Source of the DNA: Apostichopus japonicus
Taxonomy: Eukaryota > Echinodermata > Holothuroidea > Aspidochirotida > Stichopodidae
Length of the DNA: 64,000 nucleotides
NCBI RefSeq assembly: GCF_037975245.1
Contig: NC_092568.1
Span: 35,891,001-35,955,000, forward strand
Reading direction: 5' to 3'
Part shown: in pieces, positions 24,941 to 36,307 of the stretch
Layout: the number at the start of each line of letters is the position of its first letter
How positions within the stretch are numbered: the first letter of the stretch is position 1
The notes under the pieces: model-generated
The model's database searches: none
Seen by the model: the letters and a program-made list of their open reading frames with translations, nothing else
What the model was told of the DNA's origin: nothing
Position numbers and translations under genes: made by a program

Positions 24941-27255
24941 ATTGCTTCCAAACGTTATCTGGAAGGACAGGAAATAGTGTTATTAGTATTTGAACAATGT
25001 CTCAAATGGCTGCAGGCCTACAATGTATATAAATATTCAGCAGCCATCTGCTGTGTTTTTGAGGAATCTAAATAGCAAAGCCCCAAAACATCCACATTTC
25101 CACAGTTAAGAACAAATATTACTATGCAACATGTTTTTGTCTTCACACATGACTGTCATTAATGATGCTATTATTAGATGAGATGAAATCAATATATGGA
25201 TATGCAGTGCCGGCAGACAATTGGTTACTGATCGCTTATGATAGATGATATCGGTTTTAAATTATCATGTGTTTGCAAGTGTCGATACGTAAAATGCGGG
25301 TAATTATATCATCTTTGAATGACAGGCGTAGTATACCTGCAGCAAAATCAATTTTTCTTTGCAACTTATCGACCATTTTAAAGCCATTATTGTCGACTGA
25401 GCAATACGTCTCTCTCTCTTTCTCTATTTTCTCTCTCAAATCCTTAGGAACGCCCTCATAAAACTATTGTCTTTCATATATATGAAATATATGGTAACTT
25501 AGGCTGGCTTATTAAAAAGCTAACCGTAGATATGACAATACAATGCAGGACATCTGCAATCTTTGTACAAACATTGATACCGTATCCATGCATTACAACA
25601 TTCAAAAAGTTGAACGCCGTAAACAATTCATTCTCATGTGCGTATTCTAACCTTAAGCTTGTCACTTGATTAGCAAGCAAACATGTCATTAATACAAAAC
25701 AAAATTTGGATAAATTAAATTGTGATGTTAAAGAGAAAACAGGTTCATTATTCAAGTTGAACACTTTCGTCAAGACGTTATTTAACCACACTGAATTGCG
25801 CCTCCCGTCTGCCGGTCTTACCACCCTGGTTTACTATGACGTCGAATTCGATAAACGTAACTCTACGCAGCATATATATTTTCTTTATCAATCGTTACAA
25901 GGAGAAGGTTATACAGTCTAATTACCTTACTATCGATTTTCTCGCTTTCAGCATTGATGTAATCAATCATGTAATATATCAATTGGCATTGTAGGAACGT
26001 GGAGACAAAATTGGTTGAGTGGTTAGAATTGATACTGTTTCTGTAGCTCGATCTAGACTTCGGTCGATTTTGCCGTAACGAGAAACTCTGCCAGGTGAAA
26101 AAAAGTTAATGGGAGCAAACTACACGTAAAAATAATGAAAATAAAAGAAATAAAAATTATCAATGCATCTCCAAAGGCGTGTCATATTTTTGTTTATGTA
26201 CCATTCATATTTTTATGTTACATCTCCTAAAGAAACAGATAAAGTTCTCGTGTACTAAGTAGGCCGGATTAAATCGTCTTATGAAGATGACTAAGATCTA
26301 CGCAAAATGAAGCAAGTAACTGACCACCACATTCTTGCAACGATGTAAAATTTTACATGTTACTTTATATACTACATAGTTGTTAAATTATGAGTTTTAT
26401 CACTGTTGCACCAGTGCCGACTATTTGACTCATATAGATATATTTCTTTTGATATTGAGGCATAATTAAACGTGTCAGAAATTCCGATAGAATTTTCATA
26501 TATGCAACAAACATTCAACGAGAATTTGTTCTCGAAAATTTGGTACATTCATTCTACAGGCAAAAGATAATAAACTAAATATTAGTCACGTCCTAAAGCT
26601 GTTCCAACCTTTTGAAAACCTCGTGTAAAATCCTTTAATTGTATTAACTACAAACATAATAATGATTGGTTGAATTCCTAATTATGCTAATTCATGCATA
26701 CCCCATTAATACGAAACATAAATAGTTGAATAGGTTTTGAAACGCATCTTCCCCGATATTTGTTCCTCATGTCTCGTTTACAGCAATTACGAGTGTAAAA
26801 TTAAATTATGATGCTAAAGTGTCATGTACAAAAATATATCAAAATAACATTTATCTGTAAATCTTTCAATTTAAGATTTCGTTAGTGTGAAATCGTAAAT
26901 GTCTTATATCTGCAGGAGTAGCCTTTAAAACCAATCAACATTTATTGTTGTATTTCTTTAAAGTCTAAATCACTTAAACGTACAGTATATAGATTCATCA
27001 TCCGTACAAATGACAAACGGTCTTTTATCTTATACATTTAACAATTTGTCTTTATCGATACGACCATGGGAAAAAATCTTCCATCATCACTTTTCCAAAA
27101 ATGTTTTAGCACTTATCTGATAAGCTCTTAAAATTTGTCAGCTCTCATAAATTGCCAATAGTCAACCTACCACAATTTTCTGGATCGTTAACCTATCCAG
27201 GTTCTACTTTTGTTCGAAATGTCTTACTTTAATTTGAGCCAGATATAAGCAAGAG
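24941..27255. other. No gene recognised
   Basis: AT-rich non-coding sequence. A 116-codon minus-strand frame (25474-25824) is among the longest in the window but has no domain I know, and a 71-codon frame overlaps it on the other strand. A short TC run lies near 25410-25435. Confidence 0.45.
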
Positions 27256-27403
27256 CTATTGGCTATAGCATTGAGGATGCATCTCGTCTTTATGACGTCA
27301 TTCATTTGGCGCGTCCTCTTCTCACACTGTATTCTCTCACAGATGACTGGTTTGAAACGGGCGATAGCCAATTATTTAAAAGGAGTGGAGACTCCTTCAC
27401 TTC
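27256..27403 (+). promoter_or_regulatory. Candidate promoter: CRE, paired CCAAT boxes, TATA-like element
   Basis: TGACGTCA lies at 27293-27300, an inverted CCAAT box (ATTGGCTATAGC) at about 27258-27269, a forward CCAAT box (GCGATAGCCAATTA) at 27361-27374 and a TATA-like TATTTAAAAGG at 27373-27383. Initiation would be expected near 27403. The two CCAAT segments are near-perfect inverted copies (11 of 12 bases). A short hairpin GGAGTGGAGACTCC follows the TATA element. No convincing coding exon was found downstream, so a promoter is inference from site arrangement only. Confidence 0.28.
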
Positions 27404-29484
27404 ATTTCACGCGACAAAATTCTGCAAGAACGAGAATTAAAATCATACGCCGTTCAACGTACAAGCTGCATATATATGATTGAGAAGTGGAGTGAGCGGT
27501 CGAGTCGATGCTGTCAGGAAAAAAAAACGAAGCATCAGAAGAGAAGATTAGAAGACTTATTGGATTTAAAGAAGATCAGACCTCTCTGAATTAAGACGGG
27601 AAAGAAAAACAACCTTTCCATATCTGAAAGATTTTCTCAGGAAGGAAAACTCATCTTTCGTTTTCGCTTTTTTCTTTTTGAAGTCTGTGGTATACGATGG
27701 TATAAGTACCCCCCCCCCCCCCTCCAAACGTGGCCTTTACGCGTTGAAGACGGGACTCAAGGCCCACTTGCGCTAGGTTTGACTCTTTTCTGTGGCGGGT
27801 AAATCAATGTATAGGAGCATTTCTATACTCGCTGTCGTCATGGCATAACAGCTGAAAATGGAAAAACTAATACTTTATATTTCTGTTTGGTTTCGGATTC
27901 ATCCAACCACAAAGAACACAAATTTCAGGTAGTTAAATGGAAACCTAACAATTTGGCTGATGTTCTTCGTAGCTGATGCAGCATTTGAGTGACTATGAAA
28001 ATGAAGATCTGCATGCATGGATTCAAACAAAGCATTACCCGTTTTACATTTCTACAACTGATTTAGTTATTTCATTGAACCTGAAACAGTCCGAGGCTTA
28101 AAACAACAGGACTATAATCACCAATATAATACTTCGTTCGTAACGGAATTTGTCGAGACTGGACGTTTCACTGCTTAATATAATGTAAGTGTGAACCTTT
28201 TATTTAACTTTTCTGTGCAAAACGATTTCTGTTTGTCTATCTCCATCACTCTTTTCACTCTCGTCAATGTTTCTTCTTACCTTACTAAGTTCTGATTATT
28301 TTCGTAATCATGTTTCCTTTGCGCTCGTACGATTGCTTAATGTTTTCTGTTCAGGTAGGTGGGTTGTAACACGTGTTTGTTGGTGAAGACCATTCGACAA
28401 CGTAAGGTAGAGTATGCTTCATTCAGTGCTAATGTACGGTACAACAAATCTCTCCGACCCTCTATCCTAAATACGCAATTGGCAATTGAATCTTCAGTTG
28501 TAAATTGATGGTGCATTCGAGTATTCATAAAACATGATCAATTGTAAGAGTATCATAGAACAATATTAGATCACCCACGTGTTTACATTATTATCTTAGC
28601 TTTCCGGGAAAGCTTGCTACCAGCACTCGCTTATAGGAAAATATATAGGACGATGTACCCTTTACGCTAGTATACCTTTAAAGTGGTTCAAACATTCGGG
28701 CTCCCCCCCCCCCCCACATCTAGCCGTTAAACTACTTCGTTATATTTATTCTCAGTTAATACTTGTGAACACTGGCTTTTCCACATTTACGCAAACGACA
28801 CACTTTGCAATAACAGTGTATTTTACAAAGTAATATGTGTTTTTCTGTTTGCGTGTGCTTAGTGTGTGTACTACACTCCGTCAATGATGCCAACCTTCCC
28901 ATTTCCTACTGTCATACAAAGGGCAGACAAAATATAATATAATATTGTCTCCTATACATTATTCCTGTTGCATCGTGGTAATGAAGGACGCCACATATCA
29001 GTTTACATATACTTAACGATATTCAAATTTCTTCAGCAAACACGTATAGAATTAACTCTGAACCGGAAAAGCATAAAAGGTGGCCAAAGTTTAGCTTGCG
29101 AACAAATGTATCCAGTACGCGACGAGGCTTTCAAAACCATATTCATGCGGGCCAGAGAACCTTAGCCTATAGAAAAGGGGGAAACACACGTATGAAGTAT
29201 GCGTTTAAGTTATAGCTCCGAATTGTGATAAGTGGTTCAACATAACAAACCAGATGGGCAATATACATGTAAACGTGTGTTTATCCTTCCCCATCCCTTT
29301 AATGTCAAGCGTCTAGTTATCTCACAAGAGTATAGTTAGATCTTTGAGTGACACGGTATATGATAGGGTACAAATGTTTACTGCTGCCCGTCAGATGAGT
29401 TGGTGACCACACACGCCATTCTGTAAAGGGAGAACTACAGCATTGATTTCTTGAGTGTATTCTCATAATGTCACTTTTGTGCGG
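27404..29484. other. No gene recognised
   Basis: AT-rich sequence with C-runs at about 27709-27722 and 28704-28715. No supported exon follows the candidate promoter. A GTAAGT donor-like site lies near 28185 without a matching coding frame. Confidence 0.45.
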
Positions 29485-29662
29485 TATGAAACAACGAATG
29501 TTGGATGAAACAATGAAGGATATAAAAGTAGAGTAAATGGCTATGTAAACATGTAAATTCAATGTTAGGATTTGACAGTTTATTCCTGACATCTTGTTTA
29601 TAAATAGTACATCAAAACAGAGCATGAACCGGGAAATTTATACAATTTGAAAGTGCAAAGAA
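29485..29662 (-). mobile_element. 5'-truncated SINE-like repeat, inverted copy
   Basis: Reverse complement of this stretch aligns along its length with 29955-30128 (shared words include ACAAGATGTCAGGAAT, TTGAAATTTACATGTTTACATAG-like sequence split by a few changes, and TGTTGTTTCA). The tRNA-like head seen in the plus copy is missing here, so this copy is truncated. Together the two copies form an inverted repeat with a spacer of about 290 bp. Confidence 0.7.
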
Positions 29663-29918
29663 CAAACGTATACTGCAGAAAACCAGAAGATTAAAACAAA
29701 ATCATTAGATATGAATACAAAACTATCTTTGTATAATTTTTTTATGACTTTAATAGGTTAGCAATCTATAATTATTGGAACCTAAAATAAGGACTTGAAG
29801 CTAGTAATGAAAACGTTTGGGGTGTTTTCTCATGGTTGCACGGTGTACAAGTAACTGTTGGGCTCTGACTGGCATCTCAAGCAATGAATGACAATATACA
29901 AATCGCTATCAATTCAGT

Positions 29919-30128
29919 ACTGGATAGCTCAGTTGGTAGAGCACCTGACCAAAACTTCTTTGCCCTTTCAAATTGTGTATATTTCCATATCTTGTTTTTA
30001 TTTGCTTTTTTATAGACAAGATGTCAGGAATATGCTGTCAAATCCTAACTTTGAATTTACATGTTTACATAGCCATTTGAAGTCTAATTATTATCCTCCA
30101 TTTTTATCCAACATGTGTTGTTTCACCA
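29919..30128 (+). mobile_element. tRNA-derived SINE-like repeat with A box
   Basis: The left end, TGGATAGCTCAGTTGGTAGA, is a tRNA D-arm with a perfect pol III A box (TAGCTCAGTTGG, 29925-29936), resembling tRNA-Lys or tRNA-Ala class sequences. The anticodon stem and B box do not follow, so the tRNA part is only a 5' half. The remaining body matches the inverted copy at 29485-29662. A tRNA half fused to a repeated body suggests a SINE family that has lost its B box in this copy, or a template-switch chimera (inference). Confidence 0.6.
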
Positions 30129-31761
30129 CAAAGAACAACAGTTTGTTATAATAGCTAAGGTGTATGTTTAACTGGTAAAAATGCCCCAAACTTTTCCTCT
30201 TACACTCTGAACAGATATTCCATACAACTAACGTTGCGTTTTTTTTTCTGGTTAATTTTTGAAATCAATGCAACCACCTTTTCACGTGCAGGTCAAGTGC
30301 AATATCCTGGGGTTAACGGAGAGACGATTTTGCTAATATTATATATATAGCATGTTAAATTTGCCAATATTGTTTTCAAAAATTCTACAACCTTCCCACA
30401 TAAGTAAAAATACAATTAAGTAAGCGGAGAATACAGAATGGCGTAAAATAAATAATAATATCACTCGCCCGTGACAGTTGTTATTAAACTGCAAGTTCTA
30501 TACATAGTCTCCAAATTGCAAATACGATGGTAAAATATTCGCTTCTAACTTGTGGTAAAGGTATAGTATACATCTAGTTAAAGCGTTAAAAGAAGTAGAG
30601 AAACAAAGTACTGACAAATTAAAGGTTTTTTTATGTAGTATTTCACACTTCCATGAAATATCCATATGAGTAATAGTTCGTTGCACGTAAAATTGATTTG
30701 TAGATGGTAAACGTACACGAATGCCTGCAACGTCCGTCATATATATATATAGCATGCGTTATAGATATCGAAATGCCACGCTTATTTGAACACCAATGTT
30801 GATTTTGGGTTACTGCCTATACCCAAATTTTACGTTCGAATCCTTAACCTCTCCCTTGTGAATATTTGTATTATTAAGTTTATTGGCAGGGTATGGTCGA
30901 TGCAGTAATAGTGCATATCTATTTATTCTATATCGTGATACACCGGAAATAGAGACCATACGAACAGGATAGCGCTAGAAATAAGAAGAAGATGGTTTTT
31001 ATTTTCTTGTTATAGTTTCATTGATACCCTAAAGAATGAAAAATAAATAAACGTGGGTAATATATTTGTGACTAATTATCCATTAAAAGATGCGATTTTT
31101 TTTTTTTTGGTCTTAGCTTGATCAGAGTTGATTACGTACCTACGTAGGGAATTCATTAACTTCCACAAAATCATCAACATTATAGTGTTTTTAATATATC
31201 TTAGATATATGTTAGAAAGGTTTGCAAGGAAAATAGTGGGAAAAAACCCAATCTGTTTCTTGTCGTATTGGTCGGCTTAAAAATTGAAATAAAGGATTAA
31301 TTTTGCACCCTTTTATGAACATGCCCAAACTCCAATGTCACTCGTAGCAACTAAAAACATTGCTTCAAATATCTTTAAGGAAGAAAGGTTAATGGTTAGA
31401 ACTCTCTATATCGTCTTCTTTGTCGTTATAAGTTTTATTTAAAAGACTTATTGCTCTTGCTTCCACTCTTTCTTTGTCTCTAAGTTGTCAAGTTTACTTG
31501 TGGTACGCACCCTTGATCATATGCTATATATAGACATTGCAAAGAAACTGCAAAACACCGTTGCGTTGCTTTTGAACACCCTTCTGGACTGTGGGGATTG
31601 CAGGAGAGATTTCTGACTGAGGGTTTCAGAAGGCCTATCTCGCGGCTGTTTGTGTCCTTTAGGGCTATAAGGTTTCTAAGCGTGTACCTGGTAAGGACTC
31701 ATATTGCTGGGACAACATAATCAAATGCCACACAACAGACACAACCTTTTATATATAAAAA
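30129..31761. other. No gene recognised
   Basis: AT-rich non-coding sequence with a T-run at about 31098-31108. An 85-codon minus-strand frame (30498-30755) has no recognisable domain. Confidence 0.5.
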
Positions 31762-32180
31762 AATCACCGAGCACAAACCAAACACCTTGATTTACTCTCA
31801 AACACCCCAATGCCTTTACATTTTTATTGTAACCATGTGATCACGACGGTGTTACGTCTGTGCAGTATCCCTTCGAAAGTTCATAAATATTGCACATGAC
31901 CCTGGCTAATAGCTGGTGAGCGACCTATACTGTGCACTGTCACATGTCATTTGATTTTAGCTCCAAACAATACTTTTAATTAAGGAACGTCACCCAACAA
32001 ACCGCCGAGCATGGGAACGGAAAACCTAACAACTTGATCTATACTCTCAACCCCTGCAGTCGCCTACATTCATACTGTAACCATGTTATAATAACGATGT
32101 TACGTCGAAAGTGAATAAATACTACACTTGACCATGGTAAATGGTTGGCGACCGATCTACTAGTGCACTGTGCATCTGCA
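31762..32180. repeat. Direct duplication, 2 units, about 237-bp spacing
   Basis: Unit A (31762-31950) and unit B (31998-32180) share CCGAGCA, TGTAACCATGT, GTTACGTC, GTGCACTGT and an aligned CTGGCTAATAGCTGGTGAGCGAC / ATGGTAAATGGTTGGCGACC segment. They are clearly related but diverged. A SINE begins 65 bp after unit B. Confidence 0.7.
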
Positions 32181-32244
32181 TAGAACATATCTAACATAGA
32201 ACACATAATCTTATCCAGAAACAATAATTTATAATAAACAATAA

Positions 32245-32544
32245 CCGGTGCTGTGGCCGAGTGGATAAAGGCGATGGCACTTGAAGCAATGAGGCTTAGC
32301 AATCAGGAGGTTCCTGGTTCGATACCCGGCCGGTTCACACTAAGATGGGTTTTTTTTTATCCAAGAGCAATCTACGGTTTCCCATCTGAAATGACTTTCT
32401 AAATTGAAAAGATTCCAAATTATGAGTTACATTGTTGAATTTGGAGGCCACCCGACCTGTAAGTTGTAATCAATAAGCCTTTGCGGGTTTCTACCGCACA
32501 TGTGGTCGCTTAAGAGACGTAAAAATAACTGCTGATTATTATTT
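32245..32544 (+). mobile_element. tRNA-Ser-like SINE, copy 2
   Basis: Same family as 6258-6578. The A box TGGCCGAGTGG is at 32254-32264 and the B box GGTTCGATACC at 32316-32326, both closer to consensus than in copy 1. The tRNA-Ser-like arm GATGGCACTTGAAG lies between them. The body and the GTGGTCGCTTAAG block are shared with copy 1, and the copy ends CTGCTGATTATTATT with a shorter ATT tail. Both copies begin exactly at ACCGGTGCTGTGGCC, marking the 5' end. Intact pol III boxes make this the more likely of the two to be transcribed. Confidence 0.92.
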
Positions 32545-35500
32545 CCAAGAAACTTGACCCAAAACAGAGTAGAGCCTGGACTCTCAAGACCAAAACAACT
32601 TGACCCACTCGCAACTCCAGTCCCATTGAACCGAGACTGCTCGCAGATGCTCATAAAAGTATTCTTTAGAAGAAAATTCGTTAAAAGTTTCTTCTAAATC
32701 TAATATTTTAACATTCATATTTTGAGAGTCTTTAAGTATTTATGACAATTCCTTAAATTTAAACATAAACAAAAAAGCACCCATAGGCCTACAAACTAGT
32801 CAAGTTCATAACTATGAATACGGTTGTGGGTTAATTAGAAACATACATTGCTTAATCACGCATGGTCATCCCTCTTAATATTCGTTAACCAAATTATTTT
32901 GAAGGTTAACTCTCTCTCTTATGAATGAATAATGACTATTTACGTATTTACAATATACCTGTATAACCCACCCAATAAACCCTATTCTGGGACCTGTAAA
33001 GGAGGCAACTTATTTTATTTACATCAACAGGGATGTTGAATGAGATATTCGAAGTTTTTTATATAGTATTTATACAAGACGTGTTCTTTTGTCGCTCATT
33101 TGGTATAATAAAATAATCTCTTAAAAATGTCATTGATGACATCCAAGATGGTTCTTCAGGTCAACTGATACATATTGCTGTATGAGCAGGCTCAAATACT
33201 AACTTTAATTTTTACTTAAACTTCTTGTACACCACTCTAAATAACTAATGACTTGTCAACTGCCGAGCATTTTCTTGCGATGATGACTCAGGAGGCTGTA
33301 CATTTTCATTTCAATACCAAGATTAAACAAACGACTCAAGAGTATTGTTTCTCCCTCTTGAAGTTGTCCTGAAATCAATAGTAACGTTTCAACATAGTGA
33401 ACTACATTATCGTAAACACTTTTGAACCATTGCATTTGTTAAAGTTGCATTCTTTTAATAACTTTGACAATTGTTTATAGTAATGTAATCACGGGTGTAA
33501 TGGTTACCGCTGCCCTGTGTAGGAAGGGGAATTCCAAGCGTTACAGGTATGCGAGTAGTTTAACCATGTTGTTGCCGCTTTCATCAGCAGTGTTGCACTC
33601 TTTGGAGTGATTTAAATCATACAAATATTAATATACTTCAATTGTATAAGGTATACTGAGAGAACTGTCGTTCTTAAAGTTACTCTCCACTACAAGCAAA
33701 TCACATCATGGCAATATCTCACATATGCCCCATGTAATATATATTATTGCATTAAAATGTCAAAAACCTGAAGAGACCAAAAAAAAAAACGTTCGTCTGT
33801 CGAGCTATAGATCGTTCCTCCCGAAAGCGTTGTAAAGGATACTAGGTTCATATCATAGTTTAATTCGCAAAAACGGGTTCATTTCCCAGTAGATTCCAAT
33901 TTCCATACAACAATTGAATAAGGCCAACATTTGGCGAGTTATATCTTCTGAGACGCTTCCAACCAACTACCAAAGTAACCAACTACCAAAATCATTGATG
34001 TTTTTTATTAAAACTTTTTGCTCTTGGAATTAACGCAAATAAGAAAATAACCTATTTTATAAGTTCGACCTTTTTAAATAAACATCATGTGTCTTCTTAT
34101 TTTTATACTACCCTTTTGGCGTTTCTTTATCCTTCCATCTTGCCAATTCACAAGCAACTTGAGTAAACTAGCGATGCTGACATTTTGATTAGTGATACTA
34201 TCTTCCATCTCTGCCATCAAAATGTCCTACTTTTGTATCTTTCTCTTTTTTTCTTTCTTTTTTTTTCCTTTGAAAAAAACGTACAAGTTTCATTTACTGA
34301 ATGCCAAGAAAAAGAAATGATTGTTATGGTATATATAGCTTAACGTTAACCTGTGAACTGCTTCACTGGTCAATATGTCCGAAAAAGTAATATCGTAAAA
34401 TGATGAAAAGTTATTTTCAAACAAAAGAGAGAAAAGGAGAAGGCCTGTAGCAAGTTTTTTCAACTTTTATATTTTTGTTATCTTCTAACCGAGATCTTAT
34501 AGTAAATAATATTGCAATAGAAAATTAGGTCTATCACATATCAAAGCAATACGATACAGCCAGAGTCACTTATGCACGTTTTGCAATATTTTAGTTACTT
34601 CCTTGTCCAGAATTTACATCTGAGTGAAGAAGAAAAAAAGGAATCGTGTAAATACAAGTAATTGCCTGCTGTCAGAAGTAGCTGATTTTTAATCAAATAT
34701 AAAGGTGACTCACTTGTCTCTGGTAATTTTCTGGTTGTTATACAAGTTTATTTATTTATTTAATTTTTTTAGACAGAGGGCATTTACCTCGCCGTATCAC
34801 AATCAGAGTATCCACGGCAACAGATGAGGCAGATCATTTTCTATCTGGGCCAATGTAAACGAGTACATAAGACACATTTGGCATGCCGCCAAGCAGTTAT
34901 GGGAATAACAAATTAGCCATATGTACATCCTCTTTTCTTATAACTTTTCAAACTTTTTATGTGGTCGAATCAAAGGCAGATATTTAAATTACAAAAAGAA
35001 AGAAAGAAAAAGGCAGTCTAAGTGTCTTTGACCTGATGTGTCCTGATTAAGAAAGTAAACGATGTAGCGATAAATCGATAGTCTGCTTCACACTCAGGGG
35101 AAATCTCTTCTTGTTTCCAGCGCTAGTCTTAGCATGGATCTTATTTCAGATATTGGTAAAAGGGAGGTTCATAGCAGAATATTGTGATTCATAATTTGTA
35201 TCCAAACATTGCAAAATACCGAAATGTACAAATTACAGGAAATATTAACTGTGCGTTGGTATGTCATACCTCTCAAGACTTACAAAACTGCTCGACCAGA
35301 ACAGAAGGTGGGAAAATAAATGAAAGTACAGGCTTTGTAAGGTTTGCCTAGAAATATGATATTTAAACAGATTATGTTCTTTTGTACGACCTATTAAACG
35401 TTGAAGTTGTTAACAGGTTACTATCATGAAGAAAGTTGCATTTCATTTAGAACTGTAAAAGTTATCTCTAAAAAACTTTTCTGATTACAATGTAACATGT

Positions 35501-36227
35501 AAAATGTTTCATATTCACGCCGTAAGTTTCAAAATACAAGAAGAAAACCAAAGAATAAATATGCTGTCAATGATTACCCACCTCATGGATGTTATCATCC
35601 ACCTTACCTTCATTTTTGTCTTTTTATTTCACCATCCCGTTAGCGATATTGTCCATTTACTCTGGTCAAGACTTGATTGAAAATCCCGCAGCGACAAAGC
35701 AGCGTGTGTTTATACCACAACCCTGACAAATTATTACTCTGGTCTTTGTCGGATGATTTTCAACAGGCATGCCATGTCATTCATCCTTGAAAGGAGTACA
35801 TTTAACGTTGATTCTTTTAATGCCTCCTACACTTAATAACTGGATGAAATTTTATTTTTATATTGTTCTCATGACAGCTCTTGGAGATATTGCCGTAATG
35901 CCAGAAGGGCTTTAAAATGTCATTATCAGGGGTTCAGTCTTGAAAACGGTGTGCCTTTATAAAGATTTGCTGAAAGGAACTTTAATGTTCATCTTCTCTA
36001 ATGACAGTTTTATAAGAATGTCATCAGGTCTTAGGCTTGATGCGTCTTGTCAAGGAAGGGAAACGAACGACTTCGGTTGAGTTTGAAAAGGGTCGTTTTA
36101 CTCTTTAACCATGGGACCTGCATGTCAAATAATAAAAAGAATTAATAAAACCTGTGTAGATTCGTTGCTTCCCATATGTCGGAAATACAAGACTAGTGCA
36201 CTTCCAGTTGAATGGTGCAACTGAAAC
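32545..36227. other. No gene recognised
   Basis: AT-rich non-coding sequence with purine runs near 34990-35010. A weak tRNA-like string near 33495 was examined and not accepted. Confidence 0.5.
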
Positions 36228-36307
36228 CAGTTGCATTCACAACATCCACAACTGTTGCATTCACAACTGTTGCATTAACAACTGTTGCATTCACAACAGA
36301 TACATTC
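36228..36307. repeat. 15-bp minisatellite, about 5 units
   Basis: Unit CACAACTGTTGCATT, with diverged flanking units at both ends. The period is a multiple of three, so the repeat stays open as a short Cys/Asn-rich frame without implying a gene. Confidence 0.85.

Noticed and set aside
25474-25824. 116-codon minus-strand frame
   Set aside because: No domain, no promoter or splice context, and overlapped by another frame on the opposite strand.
26008-26085. Weak tRNA-like string (TGGTTGAGTGGTTAGA and GGTCGATTTTGCC)
   Set aside because: A and B boxes both degraded and no stems fold convincingly; at best an ancient SINE trace.
33490-33550. tRNA-like string GGTGTAATGGTTACCGC
   Set aside because: No B box and no acceptor stem.
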